The notes under the pieces: generated by a model | What the model was told of the DNA's origin: nothing | The model's input: the letters and a program-made list of their open reading frames with translations, nothing else | The model's database searches: none | Source: Patellaria atrata CBS 101060 | Lineage: Eukaryota; Ascomycota; Dothideomycetes; Patellariales; Patellariaceae | DNA length: 53,895 nt | Assembly: GCA_010093705.1 (NCBI GenBank) | Contig: MU006108.1 | Span: 328,843 to 382,737, forward strand | Reading direction: 5' to 3' | In this document: one piece after another, positions 34,957-48,224 of the stretch | Layout: each line of letters starts with the position of its first letter | How positions within the stretch are numbered: the first letter of the stretch is position 1 | Made by a program: the position numbers and the translations under genes

Positions 34957-35283
34957 ATAATATATCGATTAAGTATCTTTAGTTAGTAAAAAATTATCTA
35001 AAAAAGTATTTTTAAAAAGAGTTTATTAAGTTAAGCGAGATATTATATATATCTCTAATATTGATTATTAAGAAGTTAAGTGGTAGTTAAAAATTTTATA
35101 TAAACTATTAAAAGCTTAATAATATTATTAAGAAAGATAAGTATCTATTATTACTTATAAAAAAGATATTAACCTAGCTATAATATATAAAGATATTTAT
35201 AAAACTTAACGTATAATAAATATTTTACTAAATATAAATAATAAAGTTAATTAAAGATTTTATTATATTCTAAACCTAATATA
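34957..35283 (+). pseudogene. E0 fragment, right part (RT domain)
   Basis: It continues 6599 after the ATAAT duplication and aligns with RT of copy A from about 20265 to 20580, ending at the segment read FRTRY. It then stops at a 272-bp LTR, after which unrelated-position sequence follows; the rest of E0 is missing. Its inverted counterpart is at 50337-50663. Confidence 0.82.
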
Positions 35284-35555
35284 TATAATAATATATTATA
35301 ATATTAATCCCGTATTTTCTATACTAAATATTTAGTTTATTTATAAGAGATCTTTACTAGATTAAACGCGGAAAAGATCTTTAAACGTTAATTAGTTAAA
35401 TAGAAGATAGTTAAACTAAGACTTAATAAAATAGGATTATTATATATAAATATTTAGTTTACGATATTATTATTTCTTAACTTAATCTCTATATTTAGTA
35501 GTTAGTAATAGAGATAGTTAAAATATAATTATTATAATTATATTATATTATTATA
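35284..35555 (+). repeat. Gypsy-A LTR at a chimeric junction
   Basis: A full 272-bp LTR, but its flanks do not match as a target duplication (ATATA left, GGAAT right). E0 lies on the left and reverse protease-region sequence on the right. This is what recombination between LTRs of two elements leaves. The same junction is mirrored at 50065-50336. Confidence 0.85.
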
Positions 35556-36033
35556 GGAATTATAATATCTTATTACTAGTCTTTAACTATAATAGCTTAT
35601 TCTAGCTAAATAATCTAATAATATTTATAATTAAGTAAATTATTAGTTTTAAAGAACTACTTCTTATTTATAAGTATATTATTATAACTTATATCTATTA
35701 TTATAATTAATATTAACTATTTTTATTCTCTAATTACGAGGTTTATCTCGAGTATTTAGTTAATTAATACTACTTTTAAATTATTAAAGATATTAATTTT
35801 AATCTTTTAGTTTATCTTTCTAACTTTAATTTTAAGGCGTTATTTTAAAGCGGGTAACTATCTTTTATTTAATAAAGTATACTTTTAAACTCTAGTATTA
35901 ATTAAAGCTTTAAGTTATATTATAATTCTATTCTTTAAGATTTAATATAATATTATAAATAGCTTTTCTAATACTAAATCGTTAATCGATATTACTAATA
36001 CTTTTACTATTAACTCTAATATAAAGTCTTTAT
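35556..36033 (-). pseudogene. Pol start (protease region) of copy G
   Basis: It aligns with about 19178-19650 of copy A in reverse, covering the retropepsin and part of the linker to RT. It is cut at the chimeric LTR junction. No open frame is left. Confidence 0.75.
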
Positions 36034-37396
36034 TTAAGATTTCTCGTTTTCTAAATTTAACTTTAAATTAGACTTTAAACTTTAATATTTATCTTTTTAG
36101 ACTAATTTTACTTTAATTATCTTTTTTAATCTTTAGTATTTTAATACTTTATATCTAGCCTTATTATAATTAAAGTAATTATCTATAAACTTTTAAATAA
36201 TTATAATCTACTTTATTATTTATAATATTATAAATAAGGTAATTTCTTTACTTTCTAATTAATATAAACTTCTATTTATTATTATTAAGATAGAAGTTAT
36301 TCTAATTAATTTATTATATTTTTAACTTTTTTTTATAGATTTTACTAATTTTATCTAACTTTTCTAACTCTTATATTTATATTATAATTTTATTATAATA
36401 CTTTTAAAAGCTAATTTCGTTATTATTTATAATTTTTACTATTATTAACCTTAAATTATTATAAAATTTATTATAGAGTTTCTCTTTCTATTAGTTATAT
36501 AATAATTTAGCTTTATTAACTAGCTAGATAAATATAAACTAGAATTTTAAAAAGTCTATTAAATAATTTTATCTTAATTTCTTTAATTTATCTTTAACTT
36601 TTAATTATTTATTTAAATCTTTATAAATTTAGTTTAGAAATCTTATTAATCTTATTAAAATTATATTATTCTCCTCTAATTTTAAGAAAAAGTATATATA
36701 TTTAACTATTTTATTATTAATCTATATTTTAATATAAGTAATCTTTATCCTTTTATCTTAAAATTAATTATTATTAATATAAAGTTTATTATTTATTTTA
36801 CTTTTTTATTTTTTATAGATTAACTTTTTATTATTAATTAATTTTAATAGATTAGGGAACTTTTTTATCTTATTATCGTCTTTACTTCTAAAGTTTTTAG
36901 TTAAGTTAATTATTTTAACTTAATTATTATAATTATATAATATTAATAATTCTTTATCGTTAAATTTATTATTAAACTAAATACTTTTTTAATTTAATTT
37001 AAACTATTTAATCTATTTTTTTAAATTATCGATCTTATTTTAAAGACGTTTTATAGCTTTTTTATTTATTTAATATATTTATAACTTTAGTTATAAATTA
37101 AGTATTATCTTATTAATAAAATTTACTATCTTTCTAAATTATATTTCTTAAATTATAAGCTTTATTTTTATATAAAGATACTTTATTATAAATTAATTTA
37201 AACTTTTAACTACCTATTTCTTTATTCTATCGATTATATTAACGTTTCAATTATTTATAATAATAATATATTTAAAAGATTTCTCTTTTTCTATTATTCT
37301 AGGAATTTCTTTTAATAGATTTTATAAATCCACTTTTAAAATATTATTAATAATTTATCAATTAATTACTTTTAATATTAATTTATATTAGTATAT
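36034..37396 (-). pseudogene. gag: Gag relic of copy G
   Basis: The start codon is now ATA (37396-37394) and the terminal stop TAA lies at 36036-36034. One net base of length difference from the 453-codon frame implies a small indel. Zinc-knuckle cysteines are mostly lost. Identified by colinearity with F and A. Confidence 0.8.
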
Positions 37397-37749
37397 TTTT
37401 TCTTTTTCTTTTAATTTAATATTACTTTTTACTTCTAAATTTATAATTAACTTATTATCTATTTATTTTATTAAAGTTACTAAAAATTTAACTATTTTAT
37501 TTAATTTACTATAATATTTATTTCTTTAAATAATTTATATTTATTAATTTTAATCTTTTTTAAATATTAGATTATCGTTATTATTAATATTAATACTCTT
37601 AAATACTAAATATTTTATTATTAATAAAGTTTAATTATTTATAAATTCTCGATTAATCTAATAATTATTTATTAACTAGACTAATATTATACTTTAATTA
37701 AAATATTATATCGCCTTTTTAAAGACTATTAAAGAAGAACTTAATTTAA

Positions 37750-38021
37750 TATAATAATATAGTATAGCTATAATAATTATATTTTAATTATCTTTATTAT
37801 TAATTACTAAATATAAAGATTAAGTTAAGAAATAATAATATTATAAATCGAATATTTATATATAATAGTCTTATCTTATTAAATCTTAATCTAATTATCT
37901 TTTATTTAATTAATTAACGCTTAAAGATTTTTTCTATATTCGATTTAATAAAGATCTATTATAAATAAACTAAATATTTAATATAAAAAATATAGAATTA
38001 GTATTATAATATATTATTATA
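37750..38021 (-). repeat. 5' LTR of copy G
   Basis: 272 bp, TATAATAATA to TATTATTATA. Its mirror partner is 47603-47874. Confidence 0.9.
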
Positions 38022-38223
38022 AATATAAAGATTAAATTAAGAAATAATTATATTATAAATTAAATATTTATTTATAATAATTCTATCTTATTAATTTTTA
38101 GCTTAACTATTTTCTATTTAATTAATTATAATTATAAGATCTCTTCCGCGTTTAAACCGATTAAGACCTTATATAAACTTATTAAATATAGGAATAAGAC
38201 TAATATTATAATAAGTTATTATA
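38022..38223 (-). repeat. Truncated Gypsy-A2 3' LTR, left arm
   Basis: The mirror image of 47401-47602 with the same length and the same cut point. It still holds CTCTTCCGCG and AAACCGATTAAGACC, so it is less decayed than the right copy. Confidence 0.82.
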
Positions 38224-41200
38224 TTACCTCTCTTTTTAATAGTAGAAATCGGCCTTAATTTCTATTATAATATTAATAGAATTTTATAATACTTTATTAT
38301 TATTTATTTATAATATTTAAATATTTATATTAAATCTTTCTTCTTTATAATATTATTATCGTTATATAATTATATTTTTTTATTAAAGTGGAAGGCTTTT
38401 AGTTATTCTTTAAGTTAAATTAATAGTTTAATATTAATTAATCTTTAATCGTGAAATTCCTTAAACTTATATAATATCTCGATAAAGTTTTAAACTAAAT
38501 ATTATATTTTATTTAGATTATAGTTAATCTAGTTTACTTTATACTATAATTTATTATAAAAGATACGGTTAATTAATATCTTATTTAATTTATATTTAAA
38601 TTCTCTATTAATTTCGATTAATAACGATAATTTTAATAATTATTTAAGTAATAAATTTATTAAAGCTTTTCTTAGTCTATTAATATAGAAAATATTCGAT
38701 ATCTTTATATTATTAAATAAATCGATTATATAGAAATATCTCTTTATACTAATTATTTTATATAGACTCGTGTTTTAATAATTAAGTTTAATATTTAATC
38801 TATCTAATATTTAACTCTTTTATAAGATAAATATATAATTTTTTAAGTTAAAGTTTAGTTCTTATTAATATTTATTAGCTAATTTAGTTTATATTATTTA
38901 CGTTTTTACTAAATTACTTTTCGTCTATTAAATAGTATTATAAATTTATTTTATAAATAATTAAACTTTCTTTTTATTTATCTTTTCTTAAATAATCTTA
39001 TATTTATTTAGATTTATTTACTTTTATTAGTTAAAATATATCTATAGTTAGTAACTAAACTTTAATTTATAAAATAATATATTTATTAATTTATAAACTA
39101 ATATAATTTATATAAAGTCTATTATAAATAATAATTCTAACTAATTATTTTAGTAATAGTTTATAAAAGATTAAAGTTATAAATTTATATATTAGTTAAT
39201 AATCTTTATTTCTCTATTTATCTATAAATAATAAGTTATAAATAGTTTTTATTTCACTTTTATTAATTTATAAAGTTTATCTATAAATATAAATATAAAT
39301 TATAGATTATTATTTAATATCGCTATTTTTAGTATATTATATATTCGTTATATATATTTATAGTATAGTTTTATAGTTATTTTAATTAAGATATTTTTAA
39401 TATAAAGAAATAAGATTATTTTCTTTCTTAGTTAATCTATTATTATAAATATTATTTTAAAACTATATATATTTTTAAGAAACGATTTAAAGTTAAAAGA
39501 AATATATTACTAATATCTATTTTCTATTAATAGTAATTTTAATAAATTAAAGATTTTATCTTTTAATATATATATTTAGCGATAAATATAATAGTTTTAA
39601 ATATATTTTTTTTATATTAACTATTAAATTAGATTAATAATATTATATTTAAATTAATTTTCTTATTTTCTTTATTTTTAAATATTCTATAACTAGCGTG
39701 TTATATATTTTTTATATTAAATATATTTTAAAATTATCTATATTTAGAATTATAAGTCTATTAAATTTAATAAATAAACTATTTTATAGTTTCTAATATT
39801 TCTCTTTAATTTTAATTTACTTTTAATATATTAATAGAAAGTTATATTTTCTATTTACTTCTAAAATTTAATTTATTAATAGATATATTAATAATAATTC
39901 TTAGTTTTAATTAAGTTTATTTTAAATATATTATTTTAAATTTATAAATATATTCTTTCTTTTTTTCTTTTAAAATTTAATCTTCTTTTCTTTTTTAGTA
40001 ATAAAAATTATAAAGTAAATAAATATTAGCTTTAATTTAAAATTAAAATTAATATATTTCTTTAATATATTATCTCTCTTTTTTAAAGTTTTAGCTATTT
40101 TAAACTTTAAGTTTTAAGTTTTAACTTTCTTTATCTTCTATATTAATAAAGACTTAATTATTATTATTTTAACTATTATAATTTAGACTTTAAATCTTAA
40201 GTTTAAAGTATATTTCTTTATTATCTTCTTTATAAAGATTATATATTTTCTATTATTCTAAGATATCTTCTTAAATAGTAGTTATTATTTTATAAAAAAT
40301 TAAAAAGATATTATTATTATATTTAAATTAATTAATATCTTAATTTATATTATAATATCTTTATTTTTTACTATTTTTAGATTCTTTTATTTATATAAAA
40401 ATATATTTATAACGACGTTTTAAGCTCTAGATTAGTATATAATTTAAAAGTAAAAATTAAATAAAGTTTTATTTTATTAAACTTATTAAATATTAAATAA
40501 CTATTTTATAGTAAAATATTCTAATACTTTATAATTAATAATTATAGTAAAAAGGATTTACTATAATTCTACTAATATATTTCTTTATTTAATTAGTACT
40601 TTTATTATAATTAATATCTTTTTATTATAAATTTTATACTTTAATTCTATTTCTAATAATATCTTTATTTAAAAGGTAACCGGTCTTTAAATCTTTCTAT
40701 AAAACTAAGATAAGACTATTATAATAACTTTATTATTATAATTAAATTTAACTTTTATTTTAAGTAAAAAGTTATAGTATATTAATATTTAATTTAATAA
40801 AATTAGTTTTTTAGCTTTTTTAAATACTTTTTCTTCTTTTAACTTAAGTAATTATTATACTTCTTTTTAGATCTAAACTATTAATAATTATATTATCTAA
40901 TTAAACTTTTTAAGAAACTTTTAATAAAAGTTATAAAATTCGTTAAATAATAAAATATCTTTTATATTTATAAATAACTTCTAGTTTTAAACTATTTTAG
41001 TTTTCTTTAAGTTTATTATTATTTTATTAATATTAATAATAAACTTTAAAAATTTAGTTTTTATTATATAAAACTTATTTTTCTTTATAGTAATTTATAG
41101 ATCGACTTTTATTAATACTTTTAATACTTTAATAACGTGAATCTTATATAAAGTAGATTAAAATATTATTAATATATATTATATAAAAGTTATTTAAGTA

Positions 41201-42616
41201 ATTAAAAAGTACTTTATTAATAAACTATTAAAATAAAGCTAATTTATTATATAATTTAAATAATAGTATTTTATATTTAAATAATCTATATTTTATTTAA
41301 AATATAGTAAAGTTTTTAATTATCTCTTTTATCTAAATTTAATAGAATATTTATCTTATATTTAATTTAATAAAAATTTTAACTTATTATAATTATATTA
41401 ATATTTCTTTAATTAATAATAATAGATATTTATCTTTTTTTATAATACTATTTAATTTTTAATAGTTAATATAAAATTTCTAATTATCTTTTAACTTCTT
41501 AGCGAATAGTATTAAAAACGCGTATAATACTTTATTTAAAATAATAAATCTCTTTTAAAGATACTTTTCTAGATAGTTTTTCGCTAATTATAAATATTTA
41601 ATAAATATATTATATAAGAAGTTAATAATAAGATTATTATTTTAGTTTAATATTATATTATAATTTATATTTTTTTTAAACGATAATAGTTTAATTAATA
41701 TAAATTTTAAAAATATATAAATTAAATAATAATACTTTTTAAATAGCTTCTCGTAAATTATTATCTTATAAGTATTTTTATTTTTATTTAAAAAGTCTTT
41801 ATCTTTTATAAATTAATTTTATATTAAAGAGTTAATTTTATATAAATTTATAATATTTATAATAATATATTTATACTTTATATTTTATAGATAATTTTCT
41901 TTATTAATTAAATAAATACTTATATAGATTCTAATAATATTAATCTATTTATTTAACTTTAACTTTAATTTTTTAAAGAGATTTAATATCTTTTTCTTTA
42001 TTAGATTTAATAATTCTAATTTTATTTTTTAAAAATTAAAATTAATATTCTTAATTTATAAATTTAATTATTTCTATTAAAATAATTATAGTTTTCTTTT
42101 TTAATTAATTAATATTATAAATTAATTTAAATTTATAATTTACTTTTTAAAATTATAATATTTTATTATTAATTTTTAATTATAATAGTTTATTTTAATT
42201 AAATAATTTAATAATATTTATAATTAAATAAACTATTAATTTTAAAGAACTATTTTTTATCTATAAATATATTATTATAATTTATATTTATTATTATAAT
42301 TAGTATTAACTATTTTTATTCTTTAATTATAAGACTTATTTTAAATATTTAATTAATTAATATTATCTTTAAATTATTAAAGATATTAATTTTAATCTTT
42401 TAATCTATTTTTCTAATTTTAATTTTAAAATATTATTTTAAAGCGGGTAATTATCTCTTATTTAATAGAGTATATTTTTAAATTTTAATATAAATTAAAG
42501 TCTTAAATTATATTATAATTTTATTCTTTAAAATTTAATATAATATTATAAATAATTTTTTTAATATTAAATTATTAATTTATATTATTAATACTTTTAT
42601 TATTAATCTTAATATA
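38224..42616 (-). pseudogene. pol: Pol relic of Gypsy-A2, left arm
   Basis: It is colinear with 42933-47400 in inverted orientation and with pol of copy A. Readable remnants include the RT stretch near 41150-41550, the integrase region near 39100-39800 and the C-terminal region near 38240-38600. It has stops throughout. Confidence 0.8.
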
Positions 42617-42932
42617 GTCTATAAAAAGAGTTAAAAACGTAATAAATTAATTAAAATAATTTTTATCTTAATAATAATAAATAGAATTTTATATTAATTA
42701 AAAAATAAAGAAATTATCTTATTTATAATATTATAAATAATAAAATAAACTATAATTATTTAGAAATTTATAAATAATTACTTTAATTATAATAAAATTA
42801 AATATAAAGTATTAAAATATAAAGAATTAAAGAAAATAATTAAAGTAAAGTTAATTTAAAAAGATAAATATTAAAGTTTAAAATTTAATTTAAAGTTAAA
42901 TTTAAAAAATAAGAAACTTTAAATAAAGACTT
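42617..42932 (+). other. Palindrome centre: single-copy 316-bp gag-end segment
   Basis: This matches about 18870-19188 of copy A (end of gag including the degraded zinc-knuckle region, start of pol) in forward orientation, and is the only part between the arms without an inverted partner. It continues directly into the right-arm Gypsy-A2 pol. Confidence 0.8.
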
Positions 42933-45900
42933 TATATTAAAATTAATAATAAAATTATTAATAATATTAATTAGCGATTTAATATTAGAAAAGCTATTTA
43001 TAATATTATATTAAATTTTAAAAAATAGAATTATAATATAATTTAAAGCCTTAATTAATATTAAAGCTTAAAAGTATATTCTATTAAATAAGAGATAATT
43101 ATTTACTTTAAAATAATATTTTAAAATTAAAGTTAAAAAGATAAATTAAAAGATTAAAATTAATATTTTTAATAATTTAAAGATAATATTAATTAATTAA
43201 GTATTTAAAGTAAACCTTATAATTAAAAAATAAAGATAGTTAATATTAATTATAATAATAAATATAAATTATAATAATATATTTATAAATAAGAAATAAT
43301 TCTTTAAAATTAATAATTTATTTAATTATAAATATTATTAAATTATTTAGCTAGAATAAACTATTATAATTAAAAATTAATAATAAAATATTATAATTTT
43401 AAAGAATAAATTATAAATTTAAATTAATTTATAATATTAATTTAATATAAAATTATAAGATAAAGTTATTAATAAATAAAAATATAATTAATAGAAAGTA
43501 TTAATTAATTAAAAAAGAAAATTATAATTATTTTAATAAAAATAATTAAATTTATAAACTAAAAATATTAGTTTTAATCTTTAAAAGATAAAATTAAAAC
43601 TATTAAATCTAATAAAAAGGAAAATATTAAAACTTTTTAAAAAGTTAAAATTAAAACTAAATAAGTAAGTTAATATTATCGAAATTTATATAAATATTTA
43701 TTTAATTAATAAAGAGAATTATCTATAAAATATAAAATATAAATATATTATTATAAATATTATAAGCTTATATAAAATTAATTCTTTAATATAAAATTAA
43801 TTTATAAAAGATAAAAACTCTTTAAATAAAGATAAAAATACTTATAAAATAATAATTTATAAAAAATTATCTAAAAAGTATTATTATTTAATTTATATAT
43901 TCTTAAAATCTATATTAAATAAACTATTATTATTTAAAGAAAATATAGATTATAATATAATATTAGATTAAAATAATAATTTTTCTATTAACTTTTTATA
44001 TAATATATTTATTAAATATTTATAATTAATAAAAAACTATTTAGAAAAATATCTTTAAAAGAGATTTATTATTTTAAATAAAATATTATATATATCTTTA
44101 ATATTATTCGTTAAAAAGTTAAAAGATAACTAAAAATTTTATATTAATTATTAAAAACTAAATAATATTATAAAGAAAGATAAATACCCGTTACTATTAA
44201 TTAAAAAAATATTAATATAATTATAATAAATTAAGATCTTTATTAAATTAGATATAAGATAAATATTTTATTAAATTTAAATAAAAAAGATAATTAAAAA
44301 TCTTATTATATTTTAAATAAGATATAAATTATTTAAATATAAAATACTATTATTTAAATTATATAATAGATTAATTTTATTTTAATAATTTATTAATAAA
44401 GTACTTTTTAATTACTTAAATAATTTCTATATAATATATATTAATAATATCTTAATTTACTTTATATATTTATTAAAATATAAGATTCACGTTACTAAAA
44501 TATTAAAAGTATTAATAAAAGTTAATCTATAAATTAATATAAAGAAGAGTAAATTCTATATAATAAAAATTAAATTTCTAGAATTTATTATTAATATTAA
44601 TAAAATAGTAATAAATTTAGAGAAATTAAGATAATTTAAAATTTAAAGCTATTTATAAATATAAAAGATATTCTATTATTTAATAAATTTTATAACTTCT
44701 ATTAAAAGTTTCTTAAAAAGTTTAATCGGGTAATATAATTATTAATAATTTAAACTTAAAAAGAAGTATAATAATTATTTAAGTTAAAAGAAGAAGAAAT
44801 ATTTAAAAAAACTAAAAAATTAATTCTATTAAATTAAATATTAATATATTATAATTCTTTATTTAAGATAAAAGTTAAATTTAACTATAATAATAAAGTT
44901 ACTATAATAGTTTTATCTTAATTTTATAGAAAAATTTAGAGACTAATTATCTTTTAAATAAAGATATTATTAGAAATAAAATTAAAATATAAAATTTATA
45001 ATAAAAAGATATTAACTATAGTGAAAATATTAGTTAAATAGAAAAATATATTAATAAAATTATAGTAAATTCTCTTTATTATAATTATTAATTATAAAGT
45101 ATTAAAATACTTTATTATAAAATAATTACTTAATATTTAATAAATTTAATAAAATAAAATCTTATCTAATTTTTACTTTTAAATTATATATCGGCTCGAA
45201 GTCTAGAATATTATTATAGATATATTCTTATATAAATAAAAGAATTTAAAGATAATAAAAGATAAAAATATTATAATATAAATTAAAATATTAATTAATT
45301 TAAATATAATAATAGTACTTCTCTAATTCTTTATAAAATAATAATTATTATTTAAGAAGATATCTTAAAATAATAGAAAATATATAATTTTTATAAAAAA
45401 GATAGTAGAGAAATATATCTTAAATTTAAGATTTAAGATTTAAATTATAATAATTAAAATAATAATAATTAAGCCTTTATTAATATAAAAGATAAAAAGA
45501 GTTAAAGTTTAAGACTTAAGATTTAAAATAGTTAAAACTTTAAAAAAAAGAGATAATATATTAAAGAAATATATTAATTCTAGTTTTAAATTAGAGTTAA
45601 TACTTATTTACTCTATAATTCTCATTATTAAAGAAGAAAAGAAGGTTAAATTTTAAAAGAAAAAAAGAAAAAATATATCTATAAATTTAAAGTAATATAT
45701 TTAAAATAAGCTTAATCGAAATTAGAAACTATTAATAATATATTTACTAATAAACTAAATCTTAGAAGTAAATAGAAAGTATAACTTTTTATTAATATAT
45801 TAAAAATAAATTAAAATTAAAAAGAGATATTAAAAATTATAGAATAATTTATTTATTAAATTTAGTAGATTTATAGTTTTAAATATAAATAATCTTAAAA

Positions 45901-47400
45901 TATATTTAATATAAGATATATATAATACGCTAATTATAGAATATCTAGAAATAAAGAAAATAAAAAAGCTAATTTAAATATAATATTATTAACTTAATTT
46001 AATAATTAATATAAAAAGATATATTTAAAACTATTATATTTATTATTAAATATATATATTAAAAGATAAAACTTTTAATTTACTAAAATTATTATTAATA
46101 AGAGATAAATATTAATAATATATCTCTTTTAACTTTAAATTATTTCTTAAAGATATATATAATTTTAAAATAATATTTATAATAATAAATTAATTAAAAA
46201 AGAAAGTAATCTTATTTTCTTATATTAAAAATATTTTAGTTAAAATAATTATAAAACTATATTATAAATATATATAATAAATATATAATATATTAAAAAC
46301 GATAATATTAGATTATAATCTATAATTTATATTTATATTTATAGATAAACTTTATAAACTAATAAAAGTGAAATAAAAACTATTTATAATTTATTATTTA
46401 TAAATAAATAGAGAAATAAAGATTATTAATTAATATATAAATTTATAACTTTAACTTTTTATAAATTATTATTAAAGTTATTAATTAAAATTATTATCTA
46501 TAATAAATTTTATATAGATTATACTAGTTTATAAATTAATAAATATATCGTTTTATAAGTTAAAATTTAATTATTAACTATAAATATACTTTAATTAATA
46601 AGAGTAAATAAATCTAAATAAATATAAAACTATTTAAGAAAAGATAAATAGAAAGAAAGTTTAACTATTTATAAAATAAACTTATAATATTATTTAATAA
46701 ATAAAAAATAATCTAATAAAAATATAAATAATATAAACTAAATTAGTTAATAAATATTAATAAGAACTAGATTTTAGCTTAAAAGATTATATATTTATTT
46801 TATAAAAGAGCTAAATATTAGATAAATTAAATATTAAGTTTATTTATTAAAACGCGAGTTTATATAAGATAATTAGTATAAAAAGATATTTTTATATAAT
46901 TAACTTATCTAGTAATATAAAGATATTAAATATTTTCTATATTAATAAACTAAAAAAGACTCTAATAAATTTATTACTTAAATAATCGTTAAAACTATTA
47001 TTATTAATCGAAATTAATAAAGAATTTAAATATAAAGTAGATAAAATATTAATTAACTATATCTTTTATAATAAATTATAGTATAAAATAAGCTAAATTA
47101 ACTATAATTTAAATAAGATATAATATTTAATTTAAACTTTATTAGAATATTATATAAGCTTAAAAAATTTTATAACTAAAGATTAATTAATATTAAACTA
47201 TTAATTTAATTTAAAGAATAATTAAAAGCTTTTCACTTCGATAAAAAAGTATAACTATATAATAATAATAATATTATAAAGAAGAAAGGCCTAATATAAA
47301 TATTTAAATATTATAAATAGATAATAATAAAATATTATAAAATATTATTAACGTTATAATAAAAATTAGGGCTAATTTCTACTATTAAGAAAGAAGATAA
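42933..47400 (+). pseudogene. pol: Pol relic of Gypsy-A2, right arm
   Basis: Protease, RT, RNase H, integrase and chromodomain relics lie in forward order. The chromodomain region lies near 47020-47160. The end reads CTACTATTAAGAAAGAAGATAA before the LTR, a decayed polypurine tract. Dense stops; it is recognised only by alignment with copy A. Confidence 0.8.
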
Positions 47401-47602
47401 TATAATAATTTATTATAATATTAGTTTTATTCTTATATTTAGTGAGTTTATATAAGGTCTTAACCGATTTAAATATAAAAAAGATCTTATAGCTATAATT
47501 AATTAAATAAAAAATAGTTAAATTAAAACTTAATAAAATAAAATTATTATAAATAAATATTTAATTTATAATATAATTATTTCTTAACTTAATCTCTATA
47601 TT
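47401..47602 (+). repeat. Truncated Gypsy-A2 3' LTR, right arm
   Basis: 202 bp starting TATAATAATTTATTATAA and ending at CTCTATATTT where copy I begins. It is homologous to the Gypsy-A LTR but with a distinct middle part. Confidence 0.82.
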
Positions 47603-47874
47603 TATAATAATATATTATAATATTAATTTTATATTTCTTATATTAAGTATTTAATTTATTTATAAAAAATCTTTATTAAATTAGATATAAAAAAGATCTT
47701 TAAATATTAATTAATTAAATAAAAGATAATTAAACTAAAATTTAATAAAATAGAATTATTATATATAAATATTTAATTTATAATATTATTATTTCTTAAC
47801 TTAATCTTTATATTTAATAATTAATAATAAAAATAGTTAAAATATAATTATTATAATTATATTATATTATTATA
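47603..47874 (+). repeat. 5' LTR of copy I
   Basis: 272 bp, followed by TTAAATTAAG, the RIP form of the family leader motif. Confidence 0.9.
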
Positions 47875-48224
47875 TTAAATTAAGTTCTTTAATAATCTTT
47901 AAAAAGACGATATAATATTTTAATTAAAATATAATATTAATTTAATTAATAAATAATTATTAAATTAATCGAGAATTTATAAATAGCTAAACTTTATTAA
48001 TAATAAAGTATCTAGTATTTAAGAGTATTAATATTAATAATAATAATAATTTAATATTTAAAAAAGATTAAGATTAATAAATATAAATTATTTAAAGAAA
48101 TAAATATTATAATAAATTAAATAAAATAGTTAAACTTTTAATAACTTTAATAAAATAAATAAATAATAAATTAATTATAAATTTAAAAGTAAAAAGTAAT
48201 ATTAAATTAAAAAAAAAAAGAAAA

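Larger units (their letters stand above)
35556..38021 (-). mobile_element. Gypsy-A copy G, 5' half only (reverse)
   Basis: The 5' LTR is at 37750-38021, then leader, gag (about 36034-37396) and protease region, ending at the LTR junction at 35555/35556 in sequence matching about 19650 of copy A. It was inserted in the LTR of the Gypsy-A2 element to its right (site AATAT, 38022-38026). Pol downstream of the protease is gone. It is heavily mutated. Confidence 0.88.
38022..42616 (-). mobile_element. Gypsy-A2 3' part, left palindrome arm (reverse)
   Basis: A truncated 3' LTR (38022-38223, 202 bp, cut by G) is followed in reverse by chromodomain, integrase, RNase H, RT and protease relics up to position 42616. 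The LTR differs from Gypsy-A (it contains a segment read GTTTATATAAGGTC in sense), so I call it a sister family. LTR, leader and gag of the 5' side are absent. It meets its own inverted copy across a 316-bp centre. C and G are nearly gone from the sequence. Confidence 0.85.
42933..47602 (+). mobile_element. Gypsy-A2 3' part, right palindrome arm (forward)
   Basis: The inverted partner of 38022-42616. Pol relics run to 47400. The truncated 3' LTR is 47401-47602, again 202 bp and cut at the same base by a Gypsy-A LTR. Confidence 0.85.
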
